A stretch of 64,000 bases of DNA from Algibacter miyuki (lineage in GTDB: Bacteria > Bacteroidota > Bacteroidia > Flavobacteriales > Flavobacteriaceae). The notes beneath the pieces were generated by a model, which was given only the letters and a program-made list of their open reading frames with translations, ran no database searches and had not been told where the DNA came from. The translations under genes and the position numbers were made by a program. The stretch lies in NCBI RefSeq assembly GCF_042427745.1, contig NZ_JBHMFA010000006.1, one strand, 5' to 3'. Below, in pieces: positions 44,419-52,451 of the stretch (position 1 is its first letter; the number at the start of each line of letters is the position of its first letter).

Positions 44419-45120
44419 ATGTTAGAAGCCATAAATTTAAGTAAAGAATATAATAACTTTTCTGCTCTTAATAATTTGAATATTAAAGTTAAAGCAGGCG
44501 ATATTTATTGTCTATTGGGTGCCAATGGTGCTGGTAAATCTACTACTATTAATTTGTTTTTAGGGTTTATTGAAGCTACAAGCGGTAGTGTTAGCATAAA
44601 CGGTTTAGACGTTAGCAAAAAGAATATGGAAACAAAAAAGTACTTGTCCTATATTCCAGAAAACTTGATGCTCTACCCTACTTTATCCGGATTAGAAAAC
44701 TTAGAATATTTTGTTGGTTTAGCCAATAAAAAATATACTAAAGCCGAATTTATAAACTTTCTAACAGAAGCAGGATTACAAACCAATGCTCATTTAAAAC
44801 GCGTATCCACATACTCTAAAGGAATGCGTCAAAAAGTTGGTATTGCCATTGCTTTAGCTAAACATGCTAAGGTGTTACTTTTAGATGAACCTACATCGGG
44901 ATTAGACCCTAGAGCAAGTAACGAATTTTCAAACTTACTATTAACACTTCAGAAAAAAGGTGTGGCTACTCTTATGGCAACTCATGATATTTTTCGTGCC
45001 AAACAAATTGCTACGCATATCGGAATTATGAAAGAAGGGCACTTAGTGGAATCGTTTAAAAGCGAAGACATCACTTTAAAGGCTTTGGAAGATTTGTACT
45101 TAGAAACTATTGATTCTTAA
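44419..45120 (+). CDS. ABC transporter ATP-binding subunit
   Basis: 233 aa. Walker A GANGAGKSTT near 37, Q-loop region YIPENLMLYPTLSG, signature YSKGMRQKVG near 133, Walker B VLLLDEPTSGLDP near 155, and H-loop ATHDIFRAK. It energises the two ABC-2 permeases upstream and completes a three-gene exporter operon. The CcmA/NatA-type sequence suggests export rather than import. Substrate unknown. Confidence 0.93.
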   Translation: MLEAINLSKEYNNFSALNNLNIKVKAGDIYCLLGANGAGKSTTINLFLGFIEATSGSVSINGLDVSKKNMETKKYLSYIPENLMLYPTLSGLENLEYFVGLANKKYTKAEFINFLTEAGLQTNAHLKRVSTYSKGMRQKVGIAIALAKHAKVLLLDEPTSGLDPRASNEFSNLLLTLQKKGVATLMATHDIFRAKQIATHIGIMKEGHLVESFKSEDITLKALEDLYLETIDS

Positions 45121-45176
45121 AAGTAATATTATGCCAACACGATACTAGTCTTTTTGTTATTTAATTGTTTTGTGAT

Positions 45177-45243
45177 AAAAAAATTAGCTCTAGAGATAAT
45201 CTGTTTTATAAATAAGAATTAATTTCGGTGCAAACGCTTTTCA
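45177..45243 (+). promoter_or_regulatory. Promoter-like element shared with the cassette leaders
   Basis: AATAAGAATTAATTTCG at 45211-45227 differs by one base from the leader-1 element (AATAAGAATTAACTTCG at 32200) and by two from leader 2 (49875). AAAATTAG upstream and TGC..A.GCTTTT downstream are also shared. TAATTTCG is one base off TAnnTTTG. It lies 38 bp before the FAD/NAD(P) gene and has no GTT core, so it is a promoter version without a cassette. Confidence 0.5.
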
Positions 45244-45264
45244 TTTCACTAAGACTATTAAACT

Positions 45265-47007
45265 ATGAGGAAGGTTGCAATCATTGGTATGGGCCCCAGA
45301 GGCGGCTATGCTTTAGAACGCTTAATTATTGAATTGGCTGAACAATATAGCCTTTCTAATATTAATATATCAGTGTTTGAAATTACGGGTAATTTTGGAA
45401 ATGGTCAAGTGTATGGTTTAGATCAAAATCAATCAAATTGGATCAATATTACAGAGCGCATACTCAAAATAGAAAAGCGAAAAGCCATACATACTGCAAC
45501 AGTTAAAATTGAGTCCTTTCCCTCATATCACGAGTGGGTTAGCACCGATTTTAGTACATGTTCTGAAGATGACATAGACACCTACCCACCACGTGCTAAA
45601 ATAGGAAAATTCTTATCCGAACGATTTCAATCACTTATAAAACCTCTTGTTGAGGCCAAGATTGTATCGCTATATCAAGAACAAGCAAAAAAGGTAGAAT
45701 GGATAGATTACCGTAGGTTACAAATAATTACAGACTCTAATAATTACAAAGGGTTTGATGATATATTACTTACTATTGGTCATCAATCTACAGAACTATC
45801 CGAACAAATAATAGCCTGGGATACATACGCTGCAAATAAAGAAAGCATGACGCTTTTTAAATCGCCCTATCCTATAGCGAACTATTTGCAGCATCATAAT
45901 CTAACACACACAAGTACGATTGGAATTCGTGGTTTTGGACTTGCGATGATAGATGTGGTAAGAGCTATAGCCGAAAATTTTGGTGCTTTTTCTACAGAAG
46001 AACAAAACGGTATATGTACCTATCAAACAGCATATGACATTAAAAACCTTTTTGTTCCATTCTCGCTCGATGGATTACCACCTGTTCCGAAACCCTTAAA
46101 TGTACGAATAGATCGCTGGTTTCAACCTTCCGAAGCATCCATTTTAAATTTTGAAAAGCAAATTGGGAATACGCAAATTCAGAAAGAAGCAGAAAGTCCA
46201 GATTTTTTAATAGCTGCCTTCGCTCCTATTGCAGCAGGTGTTTTTAATAAATTATCAAATTCAAACAATACCTCTAACATTTCAAAACAAGAGATTGAAA
46301 TGTTAATTGTAGATTGGCTAAAAGATCAAAGCAAATCCCACGATCTTATTATTTCGACTAAACAATCTGCTAAAAAAAGCATGCCATGTTTTGTAAATAT
46401 GGCTAAAGGAAAAGCTGCTGTTAGTTTAGATTATTGCATTGGTCAAGTCTGGCGGCATTGTCAGCCCACTATTTATAAAGCTTTATCATATAACGCTTGT
46501 TCTGATGCTGTTTTTGCTGAAATAATTGCGTTAGATGAGTCAACCAAACGTTATTCCTACGGACCACCAGTTGAAAGTATTGAGCAATTAGTGGCCTTAG
46601 CAGAACTTGGTATTTTAAATTTGGATATGGTCAATGATCCTAATATTGCATTAACCAATGCAGGTTGGCAATTTGAACATTCAGGGAAATCACTGACCGC
46701 GAGTATCATGATTGACTCCGTTTTAGATTCTCCTAAAATTAAGGCTGTCAAGTCTCCTTTAGTTCAAAATATGCTCGATGATGGTTTCATAAAAGTAGTC
46801 CACGATAATTTGGGCGTTACCACCAATGAAAACGGCTACTTAATTTCGAGTACTAAAAATCAAAAAATCCCAATTGCACTACTCGGTAGATTAGCAAAAG
46901 GAACGGTCATTGGTGTAGATGCCATTTTGGAATGTTTTGGAGCGCGCCCTAGACAATGGGCAGAACAAGCAGCAAAAAATCATGTAGATTGGTTAAATAA
47001 AAAATAA
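45265..47007 (+). CDS. FAD/NAD(P)-binding protein
   Basis: 580 aa. The N-terminal nucleotide-binding fold VAIIGMGPRGGYALERLIIEL has GxGxxG in the form GMGPRG, as in the FAD-NAD(P)-binding (PF13454-like) family. Further blocks: FGNGQVYGLDQNQSNWINI, DTYPPRAKIGKFLSERF, DILLTIGHQ and TIGIRGFGLAMIDVVRAI, the second dinucleotide site. The C-terminal half has FSLDGLPPVPKPLN and GRLAKGTVIGVDAILECFG. A flavoprotein monooxygenase or oxidoreductase of unknown substrate. Single gene under the promoter-like element at 45177. Confidence 0.8.
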   Translation: MRKVAIIGMGPRGGYALERLIIELAEQYSLSNINISVFEITGNFGNGQVYGLDQNQSNWINITERILKIEKRKAIHTATVKIESFPSYHEWVSTDFSTCSEDDIDTYPPRAKIGKFLSERFQSLIKPLVEAKIVSLYQEQAKKVEWIDYRRLQIITDSNNYKGFDDILLTIGHQSTELSEQIIAWDTYAANKESMTLFKSPYPIANYLQHHNLTHTSTIGIRGFGLAMIDVVRAIAENFGAFSTEEQNGICTYQTAYDIKNLFVPFSLDGLPPVPKPLNVRIDRWFQPSEASILNFEKQIGNTQIQKEAESPDFLIAAFAPIAAGVFNKLSNSNNTSNISKQEIEMLIVDWLKDQSKSHDLIISTKQSAKKSMPCFVNMAKGKAAVSLDYCIGQVWRHCQPTIYKALSYNACSDAVFAEIIALDESTKRYSYGPPVESIEQLVALAELGILNLDMVNDPNIALTNAGWQFEHSGKSLTASIMIDSVLDSPKIKAVKSPLVQNMLDDGFIKVVHDNLGVTTNENGYLISSTKNQKIPIALLGRLAKGTVIGVDAILECFGARPRQWAEQAAKNHVDWLNKK

Positions 47008-47096
47008 CACCATAAATATTAGATGTAAATCCCCTAGTGAGCTGTCTATTATTTGTTAAATTTAGCCCCTAAACCAAACTAACTAAATTTTACTTT

Positions 47097-47597
47097 ATGA
47101 AAAAAATTAATGTTCTATTTACCTTTTTAATAGCGCTAACCATTTTATCTTGCTCATCAGACGATAATAATAATTCGGATAACGATCCAATTGTTGGCGT
47201 TTGGAAACCCATAAAAGAAATAGAAACTTATAATGATAATTCGACAATAGAATTCGAGTATACCGCTTGCCAACAAAGGTCGAGATTTACTTATAATGCT
47301 AATGGTACAGCAAATATTGTAGAATTTGTTAATGATGAAATCACTGGAGATTGTGTACAACGAACAGATCCTGTTCTAACTTCTGCTAATTGGGAGAAAT
47401 CCGAAAATGGTAAATATCGACTGATTACAACCCACAAGTATAATGTTACCTCACAAATCTACACCACTGATAAAATACCTGATGTTTTTGAGTTTGAGAA
47501 CAACAATAATACCTTAAGCATAGGCTATAACGACGACGAAATAATAGAAGGAAAGCAACTAAAATCCTATCACACCGTATTTGTTAGAGTGGAATAA
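47097..47597 (+). CDS. Lipocalin-like lipoprotein
   Basis: 166 aa. Lipoprotein signal ending LTILSCSSDD (Cys19), followed by an Asn/Asp linker. The mature part fits the Bacteroidota lipocalin-like family: DPIVGVWKPIKEIETYNDN, FTYNANGTANIVEF, WEKSENGKYRLIT, VFEFENNNNTLSIGY, YHTVFVRVE. Predicted outer-membrane-anchored, binding a small hydrophobic ligand, unknown. Begins 89 bp after the FAD/NAD(P) gene. Confidence 0.82.
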   Translation: MKKINVLFTFLIALTILSCSSDDNNNSDNDPIVGVWKPIKEIETYNDNSTIEFEYTACQQRSRFTYNANGTANIVEFVNDEITGDCVQRTDPVLTSANWEKSENGKYRLITTHKYNVTSQIYTTDKIPDVFEFENNNNTLSIGYNDDEIIEGKQLKSYHTVFVRVE

Positions 47598-47620
47598 AAA
47601 CCGAATTAAATAAAAATAAA

Positions 47621-48364
47621 ATGTTTAGACATCAAGGTAAAAGCAGAACCATAAAACACAACCTGCGCATTGCCACCATTTTGTCATTTGTTGCTGGCAT
47701 TGTTAATGTTTCTGGGTTTTTAGCATTTAATCAATTAACAACAAATGTAACAGGGCATTTTGCGCTTTTTATTAGTGACGTTGCCAATTTTGAGTTTTGG
47801 AAAGGCACTGTATATTTTCTATATATATTTTCATTTCTTTTTGGCTCTTTTTTATCTAGTTTTCTTATTGAAAAATTTAAAGGCAACGGAAAACTTAATG
47901 TTTTTGTGTTACCAACTCTAATAGAATGTCTTATTTTAGTAACCATTGCCATGTTAAGTTATACTGGAGATATTAAATATCCCGACCTTATGGTTTGTTC
48001 ACTATTGTTCGCCATGGGACTACAAAACTCGTTTGTTACAAAAATTTCAAACGCTATTGTACGTACCACGCATCTTACAGGGTTGTTTACAGATTTAGGT
48101 ATAGAATTATCGCAACTGTTTTTTACAAAAACGCGCTATGAAAGAAGTCAACTTAAAACCACTATAAAACTTCGAGTTTATATTATTTGCTTCTTTTTTC
48201 TTGGCGGAATAATTGGCGGATTTCTATACTCCAGACTTAATTTAAAACTAAATACGCTCGTTATAGGCGCTATAATTTTATTAATTAGCTTATTTTATGA
48301 TGATTTAAGATATCAATTAATAAGAACTAAAAGAAAATATAAACAAAGAAAAATAACAATATAA
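47621..48364 (+). CDS. DUF1275 (YoaK) family membrane protein
   Basis: 247 aa, about six membrane helices. Family opening ILSFVAGIVNVSGFLAFNQLTTNVTGHFALFI, later GLQNSFVTKISNAIVRTTHLTGLFTDLGIELSQLFF. DUF1275 proteins are inner-membrane transporter-like proteins of unknown substrate. It lies 23 bp after the lipocalin-like gene and 6 bp before the sulfatase gene, so the three are probably one operon. Confidence 0.88.
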   Translation: MFRHQGKSRTIKHNLRIATILSFVAGIVNVSGFLAFNQLTTNVTGHFALFISDVANFEFWKGTVYFLYIFSFLFGSFLSSFLIEKFKGNGKLNVFVLPTLIECLILVTIAMLSYTGDIKYPDLMVCSLLFAMGLQNSFVTKISNAIVRTTHLTGLFTDLGIELSQLFFTKTRYERSQLKTTIKLRVYIICFFFLGGIIGGFLYSRLNLKLNTLVIGAIILLISLFYDDLRYQLIRTKRKYKQRKITI

Positions 48365-48370
48365 TAGCAG

Positions 48371-49789
48371 ATGAAAAATTTACAAAAAATACTTTTCTGC
48401 GCACTCATCGTTTTACTATCCAATAGCTGTAAAACTGAAAAAGACACGCCTAAAGCAGAAAAACCAAATATCTTATTTGTTCTAGTGGACGATCAGCGTC
48501 ATGATATGATTGGCTCTGCAGGACATCCCATTATAAAAACGCCAACCGTTGATAAGCTTGCTAAACACGGACTAAGGTTTACAAACACCTATGTTACCAC
48601 ACCCATTTGTGCCGCCAGTAGAGCCTCTATCCTCACCGGATTATACGAATCTAAACACGATTATACCTTTGGCAAAAAACCGCTTAAAACCCAGTTTACA
48701 TCCAATGCCTATCCTAACCTATTAAAACAAGCAGGTTACACCACTGGCTTTGTTGGAAAGCTTGGGGTAAATCTTGAAAAGAAAGACAGCATGCTTAAAA
48801 ACATGTTCGATTTCTATAAACTCTCACCAAGTAATGCGCCTTACTTTAAAAAACTTCCCGACGGTAGCCTAAAACATTCCGCTGAAATTCGTGGCGACGA
48901 AGCTGTGGAATTCATCAACAATCAAACGTCCGAAAAGCCATTTTGCCTGTCCATTAGTTTTAATGCTGTGCATGCTGTAGATGCTAATTTAACACCTGGT
49001 AACGCTGGCCATTACCCCTACCCAAAAGCGGTGTCGGACATGTATGCCGATGTAGAAATGCCAAAACCCGAATTGTCTCACCAGAGTATTTACGACAACC
49101 ATCCCGATTTTTTAAAAAATTCGCTAAACCGAGAGCGTTATTTCTGGAGATGGGATACCGAAGAAAAGTACCAAACCAATATGAAAGCCTATTATAGAAT
49201 GATTAGCGGTTATGATAATGTATTGAAACGCATACTGGCCACTCTTGAAGCAAAAGGCTTAGATAAAAACACTATTATTATTTATACAGCCGATAATGGC
49301 TATTACATGGGTAACAGAGGTTTTGCAGGTAAATGGACGCATTACGAAGAATCTTTACATGTGCCTTTAATTATTTACGATCCTAGAAAATCAAGTCAAG
49401 ACACCGGAAAAACCACAGATAAAACAGCGCTTAATATTGATATTTCGGCAACTATACTCGATATGGCGGGGCTTTCTATTCCGCAAAGTTATCAAGGCCA
49501 AAGCCTCTTACCTGTTCTAAATAATGAAGATACCGAAAACTGGAGATCCGATTTTCTCATAGAACACAGAATGGAACACGAGAAACTACCTAAATATGTT
49601 GGCCTGCATACTCCAAAGTATGTTTATGTTAATTATTACGAACAAAACCCGGCTTACGAGTATCTACACGACCTAGAAATAGATCCGGATCAAATAGAGA
49701 ATTTAAGAAACAACCCCAACTATACCAAAGTCCTCGAAACCATGAGAACCCAGTGCAAAGATTTGGAAAACAATATGAAAAATGATTAA
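48371..49789 (+). CDS. Sulfatase, lipoprotein (formylglycine type)
   Basis: 472 aa. Lipoprotein signal with Cys20 (LLSNSCKTEKD). Metal-binding Asp pair in ILFVLVDDQRHD (40-41). Nucleophile Cys80 in TTPICAASRASILTG, the CxASR motif matured to formylglycine, then metal ligands in IIIYTADNGYYMG near 315. Type I sulfatases remove sulfate esters; Bacteroidota members act on algal or host polysaccharides. No other polysaccharide-utilization genes or SusCD pair lie nearby, so the substrate is open. Array 2's leader begins about 50 bp downstream. Confidence 0.9.
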   Translation: MKNLQKILFCALIVLLSNSCKTEKDTPKAEKPNILFVLVDDQRHDMIGSAGHPIIKTPTVDKLAKHGLRFTNTYVTTPICAASRASILTGLYESKHDYTFGKKPLKTQFTSNAYPNLLKQAGYTTGFVGKLGVNLEKKDSMLKNMFDFYKLSPSNAPYFKKLPDGSLKHSAEIRGDEAVEFINNQTSEKPFCLSISFNAVHAVDANLTPGNAGHYPYPKAVSDMYADVEMPKPELSHQSIYDNHPDFLKNSLNRERYFWRWDTEEKYQTNMKAYYRMISGYDNVLKRILATLEAKGLDKNTIIIYTADNGYYMGNRGFAGKWTHYEESLHVPLIIYDPRKSSQDTGKTTDKTALNIDISATILDMAGLSIPQSYQGQSLLPVLNNEDTENWRSDFLIEHRMEHEKLPKYVGLHTPKYVYVNYYEQNPAYEYLHDLEIDPDQIENLRNNPNYTKVLETMRTQCKDLENNMKND

Positions 49790-49837
49790 GCCATTACTTT
49801 AAAGCATATAACCCTTAATTGCACTTTACTGTTTTAC

Positions 49838-49989
49838 AGAAAAATAGGTAGACCTACGTATAGATTTGCTTGCAAATAATAATTAACTTCGTTGCTTATG
49901 CTTTTTATAAAATGAATAAGCAAAGCTGACTTTATTTTGGTTAATTGGCTGGGTATGAGTGGTAGAAGTGATTGTATAATACGTTGTGC
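49838..49989 (+). promoter_or_regulatory. Leader of cassette array 2 (promoter-like, ends in GTT core)
   Basis: Aligns with leader 1 (32165-32315) over ~150 bp: AAAATAGGTAGA, AATAATAATTAACTTCG (49875-49891, TAACTTCG), TTATGCTTTTT, and TATGAGTGGTAGAAGTGATT ending in GTTGTGC (49983-49989). Most differences near the 3' end are A/G changes. The ATG lies 28 bp after the core G in both leaders, though the genes are unrelated. The flanking upstream genes also differ, so the leader itself is the shared unit. Confidence 0.6.
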
Positions 49990-50010
49990 TTAATTAGAAA
50001 AAAAATACGA

Positions 50011-51273
50011 ATGAAAAAAATAGAAGTACTAAAAAAAGATTTTCCTGATTTAAATTTCGAAACAAAGGAACATGAGTTTTTCTATGACGAGGACGATATT
50101 AGAAAAGAAGATAGGATACATATTTCAGGTTTTAAAGGTAATTCAGAATTCCAGATAATCATTAAACCTGACCATGAAATAGAATTAGTTTCAGAAATTC
50201 TAAAAGAGAATATTTTTGTTTTCCCCGACTTTTTAGCAATTCGTTATAACAACACAATTGAGGTATTACTAACTCCAATATCATACAGAACTTCATTCAG
50301 AAATATAGAAATTGATGATGAAGTTAATAAAACTGTTGTTTTCAATGTTGGTATGAATTACCATAGAAATAATTTAGATATTCTATTAGAAATTGGTCAA
50401 GACAATTTATTACCTAAATTCCTTCAGTTTGTTCGTGGTGCTTTCAGATATTCGAGAAGAAAACCTACTATCCTAAAAATTGAAGGATATAAGAAAGAAA
50501 GTCCTGATGGTATTGTCAATGATATTAGAAATGTAATAAACTCTGTTTTATTTGACATAGAATATAATTACGACATAGCTCTCGAAACTGTTAATATTGA
50601 TGGACTTTTAAGAAGGTTTATAAGACGTAGAAAGAAAAAAAATGACTTACCAAGTGAAAAATTTGATTTGGTTTACAAGAAATATATTCCTGAATTAATT
50701 CAATACTTCCATATTGCTGAAAAAGTTGACTTCTTACCATTTAAATTCATTTGTTATTATCACATAATTGAATATTTCTCAGACAAAAGTGCTTATGACT
50801 TAGTATCTAAAGAAGTTAAAAAGATTTTATTAAAACCTGATTTTCATTTAAAAACGGACAAATATGTAACTACTGCAATTAATCTTTTTAAAAAGGAAAA
50901 TGACAGACACACTAACGACAAAGTGAAAATTGAAAGAGTTTTAAAACAATACATAAAAAGAGAAGAATTAAAAGAATCAATTGAAGAATTGGAATTAATA
51001 GATCACTTTTCTAAATCCTTGACATTCGATTGTGTTAAGCCATTAGAACTACCAGCAATTGACTTTGATAAAGACGGAAATTTCTTTGGCGAATTAACAA
51101 AGCGAATTTATTCTACAAGATGCTCAATTGTTCATTCTAATCCCGATTTTGACGAATCCAAAGCAGTTCCGTTTAATCCTTCACCTAACAATATTGACAA
51201 ACTGAGAATTGAAATAGAAATGATTAGCGAAATTGCTCGAATAATTATAATTGAAAGTAAAGAAAATAACTAA
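50011..51273 (+). CDS. Unknown protein with C-terminal HEPN-like motif (cassette gene)
   Basis: 420 aa from ATG 50011 (an upstream in-frame start at 49972 would read through the core site). The N-terminal half is alpha/beta (HISGFKGNSEFQIIIKPDHEIELV) with a basic patch RRFIRRRKKK near 205. The C-terminal third is helical and holds TRCSIVHS: Arg370-x4-His375, the RxxxxH signature of HEPN ribonucleases, followed by a long helix IEIEMISEIARIIIIE as in HEPN folds. A role as an RNA-cleaving defence or abortive-infection protein is possible but inferred only from this motif. The stop codon directly abuts GCACAAC. Confidence 0.75.
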   Translation: MKKIEVLKKDFPDLNFETKEHEFFYDEDDIRKEDRIHISGFKGNSEFQIIIKPDHEIELVSEILKENIFVFPDFLAIRYNNTIEVLLTPISYRTSFRNIEIDDEVNKTVVFNVGMNYHRNNLDILLEIGQDNLLPKFLQFVRGAFRYSRRKPTILKIEGYKKESPDGIVNDIRNVINSVLFDIEYNYDIALETVNIDGLLRRFIRRRKKKNDLPSEKFDLVYKKYIPELIQYFHIAEKVDFLPFKFICYYHIIEYFSDKSAYDLVSKEVKKILLKPDFHLKTDKYVTTAINLFKKENDRHTNDKVKIERVLKQYIKREELKESIEELELIDHFSKSLTFDCVKPLELPAIDFDKDGNFFGELTKRIYSTRCSIVHSNPDFDESKAVPFNPSPNNIDKLRIEIEMISEIARIIIIESKENN

Positions 51274-51404
51274 GCACAACAATGGCTATAAGTAATTGCT
51301 TGTTCTCGCCTACTTCTGAAAATCCTCGCGGATTTTCAGTTTGGTGTGTACTTGCAAAGTTAAGTGCTAACACACGCAACTACTCATAGCCGAGACCGTT
51401 TGCA
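51274..51404 (+). repeat. attC-like palindromic recombination site, array 2 internal
   Basis: GCACAAC (51274-51280), 3-nt spacer AAT, left arm GGCTATAAGTAATTGC (51284-51299), variable middle with a perfect inner hairpin CTGAAAATCC/GGATTTTCAG, right arm GCAACTACTCATAGCC (51376-51391, 14 of 16 complementary to the left), 6-nt spacer GAGACC, core GTTTGCA (51398-51404). The same order and spacer lengths occur at 34408-34540. Single-strand folding would leave extrahelical bases as in integron attC sites. Confidence 0.72.
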
Positions 51405-51416
51405 ACAATTTTAGAA

Positions 51417-52235
51417 ATGACGAAGTACATTCAAATTTTACTGATTTTAATAACAATTTTATCTTGTAAAACAGAAAAAACAACTGAAATAATTGTTATT
51501 GGAACACTTCATAAACCAGAACCTAATTTTAACTCAGAGATTCTCTTTAATATAATAGAAAATATACAACCTGATTTTATATTAGAAGAACTAGACTCTT
51601 CTTTCTTCACTTCCGATTTTAGACACAAAAATGTTTCAAATAGTAATGAACGTATGGCATCTGAAAAATATATTAAAAAATACCCAACAACTAAATTGAG
51701 GCCATACGAATTTGAAGGAAGAAATCAATATAGGATAAATAATGGCTCACGACCCACAGATGGATTAACAACAAAACTTATAGACAGTCTAAACAATGTA
51801 GGTTTATTATCTGATACAGAAGCTGAAATTCATAATAAATACAAAGCGCTCTTAGAACCATTAATAATATTAGCATCTAAATCTCCTGAAAACTTCAATA
51901 ACATAACAACCGACAGTATTTGTGCCAAAAGACAATATTATCAATATAAAATGCTAACAAAAATAACGAATAAGAGAGATGAATTTGCAACTCGTTTTCA
52001 TACCAAACCAAATGGAGAAAAAATAAGTTACCGAGACGGATATCAATTAGCTGATGATTTTTGGGATTTAAGAAATCAAACAATGGCCAAAAACATAATG
52101 CAAATTTCTGAACAGAATCAAGGTAAAAAAATTGTTGTTCTCTGTGGATTTATGCATAGATATTATATTTTAAGTGAATTGAGAAAACTAACAGAAGGCA
52201 AAAATATTGTGTTAAAAGAGTTTTACGAAAAATAA
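51417..52235 (+). CDS. TraB/ChaN-like lipoprotein (cassette gene)
   Basis: 272 aa; ATG lies 19 bp after the core G. Lipoprotein signal with Cys17 (ITILSCKTE). EIIVIGTLHKPEP places a GTxH motif at 29-32, followed by ENIQPDFILEELDSSFF and, near the C-terminus, IVVLCGFMHRYYIL (His247). This pairing of an N-terminal GTLH and a C-terminal GxxH is the mark of the TraB/TIKI/ChaN/EreA-like superfamily, whose members include proteases and heme-binding proteins. Exported and membrane-anchored; the actual activity is unknown. The 3' heptamer starts 7 bp after the stop. Confidence 0.72.
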   Translation: MTKYIQILLILITILSCKTEKTTEIIVIGTLHKPEPNFNSEILFNIIENIQPDFILEELDSSFFTSDFRHKNVSNSNERMASEKYIKKYPTTKLRPYEFEGRNQYRINNGSRPTDGLTTKLIDSLNNVGLLSDTEAEIHNKYKALLEPLIILASKSPENFNNITTDSICAKRQYYQYKMLTKITNKRDEFATRFHTKPNGEKISYRDGYQLADDFWDLRNQTMAKNIMQISEQNQGKKIVVLCGFMHRYYILSELRKLTEGKNIVLKEFYEK

Positions 52236-52242
52236 AAACTGT

Positions 52243-52350
52243 TGCCAACACCCTGTATCATTAACGGCTAGTTCTCGCCTACTTACGAAAACCCTCACAA
52301 ATTTTCTATTCGGTTATTATTTGCTAAATTAGATGCTTAAACACGTTAAA
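52243..52350 (+). repeat. Truncated attC-like site closing array 2
   Basis: TGCCAAC (52243-52249) begins the site. The middle has CTCGCCTACTTACG, TTTTCTATTCGG and TTGCTAAATTAGATGCTT, collinear with the other sites, then ACACGTTAA. GTTAA could pair with TTAAC of the left arm (52261), but the sequence then diverges and no right arm or GTT core follows. The site has therefore lost its 3' end. Confidence 0.62.
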
Positions 52351-52451
52351 AAATCCAAATTAGAAGTAATTCGTGTTGAATAAATAAACCCGATAAAACA
52401 ATAAATCAAAATTAATAATTATCACATAAAACCGTATTAAAACTTAACACT

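Larger units (their letters stand above)
49984..52350 (+). mobile_element. Integron-like cassette array 2 (two single-gene cassettes)
   Basis: Unit 3 (49984-51398) carries the 420-aa HEPN-like protein, with 5' GTTGTGC matched 7/7 by GCACAAC at 51274 right after its stop. Unit 4 (51399 to about 52350) carries the TraB-like lipoprotein, with 5' GTTTGCA matched 6/7 by TGCCAAC at 52243. The last site is broken in its right arm, so the array is truncated on the right. Layout mirrors array 1. No recombinase is nearby. Confidence 0.62.

Noticed and set aside
48371..49789. Sulfatase region as a polysaccharide utilization locus
   Set aside because: No SusC/SusD pair, glycoside hydrolase or dedicated regulator is present nearby.
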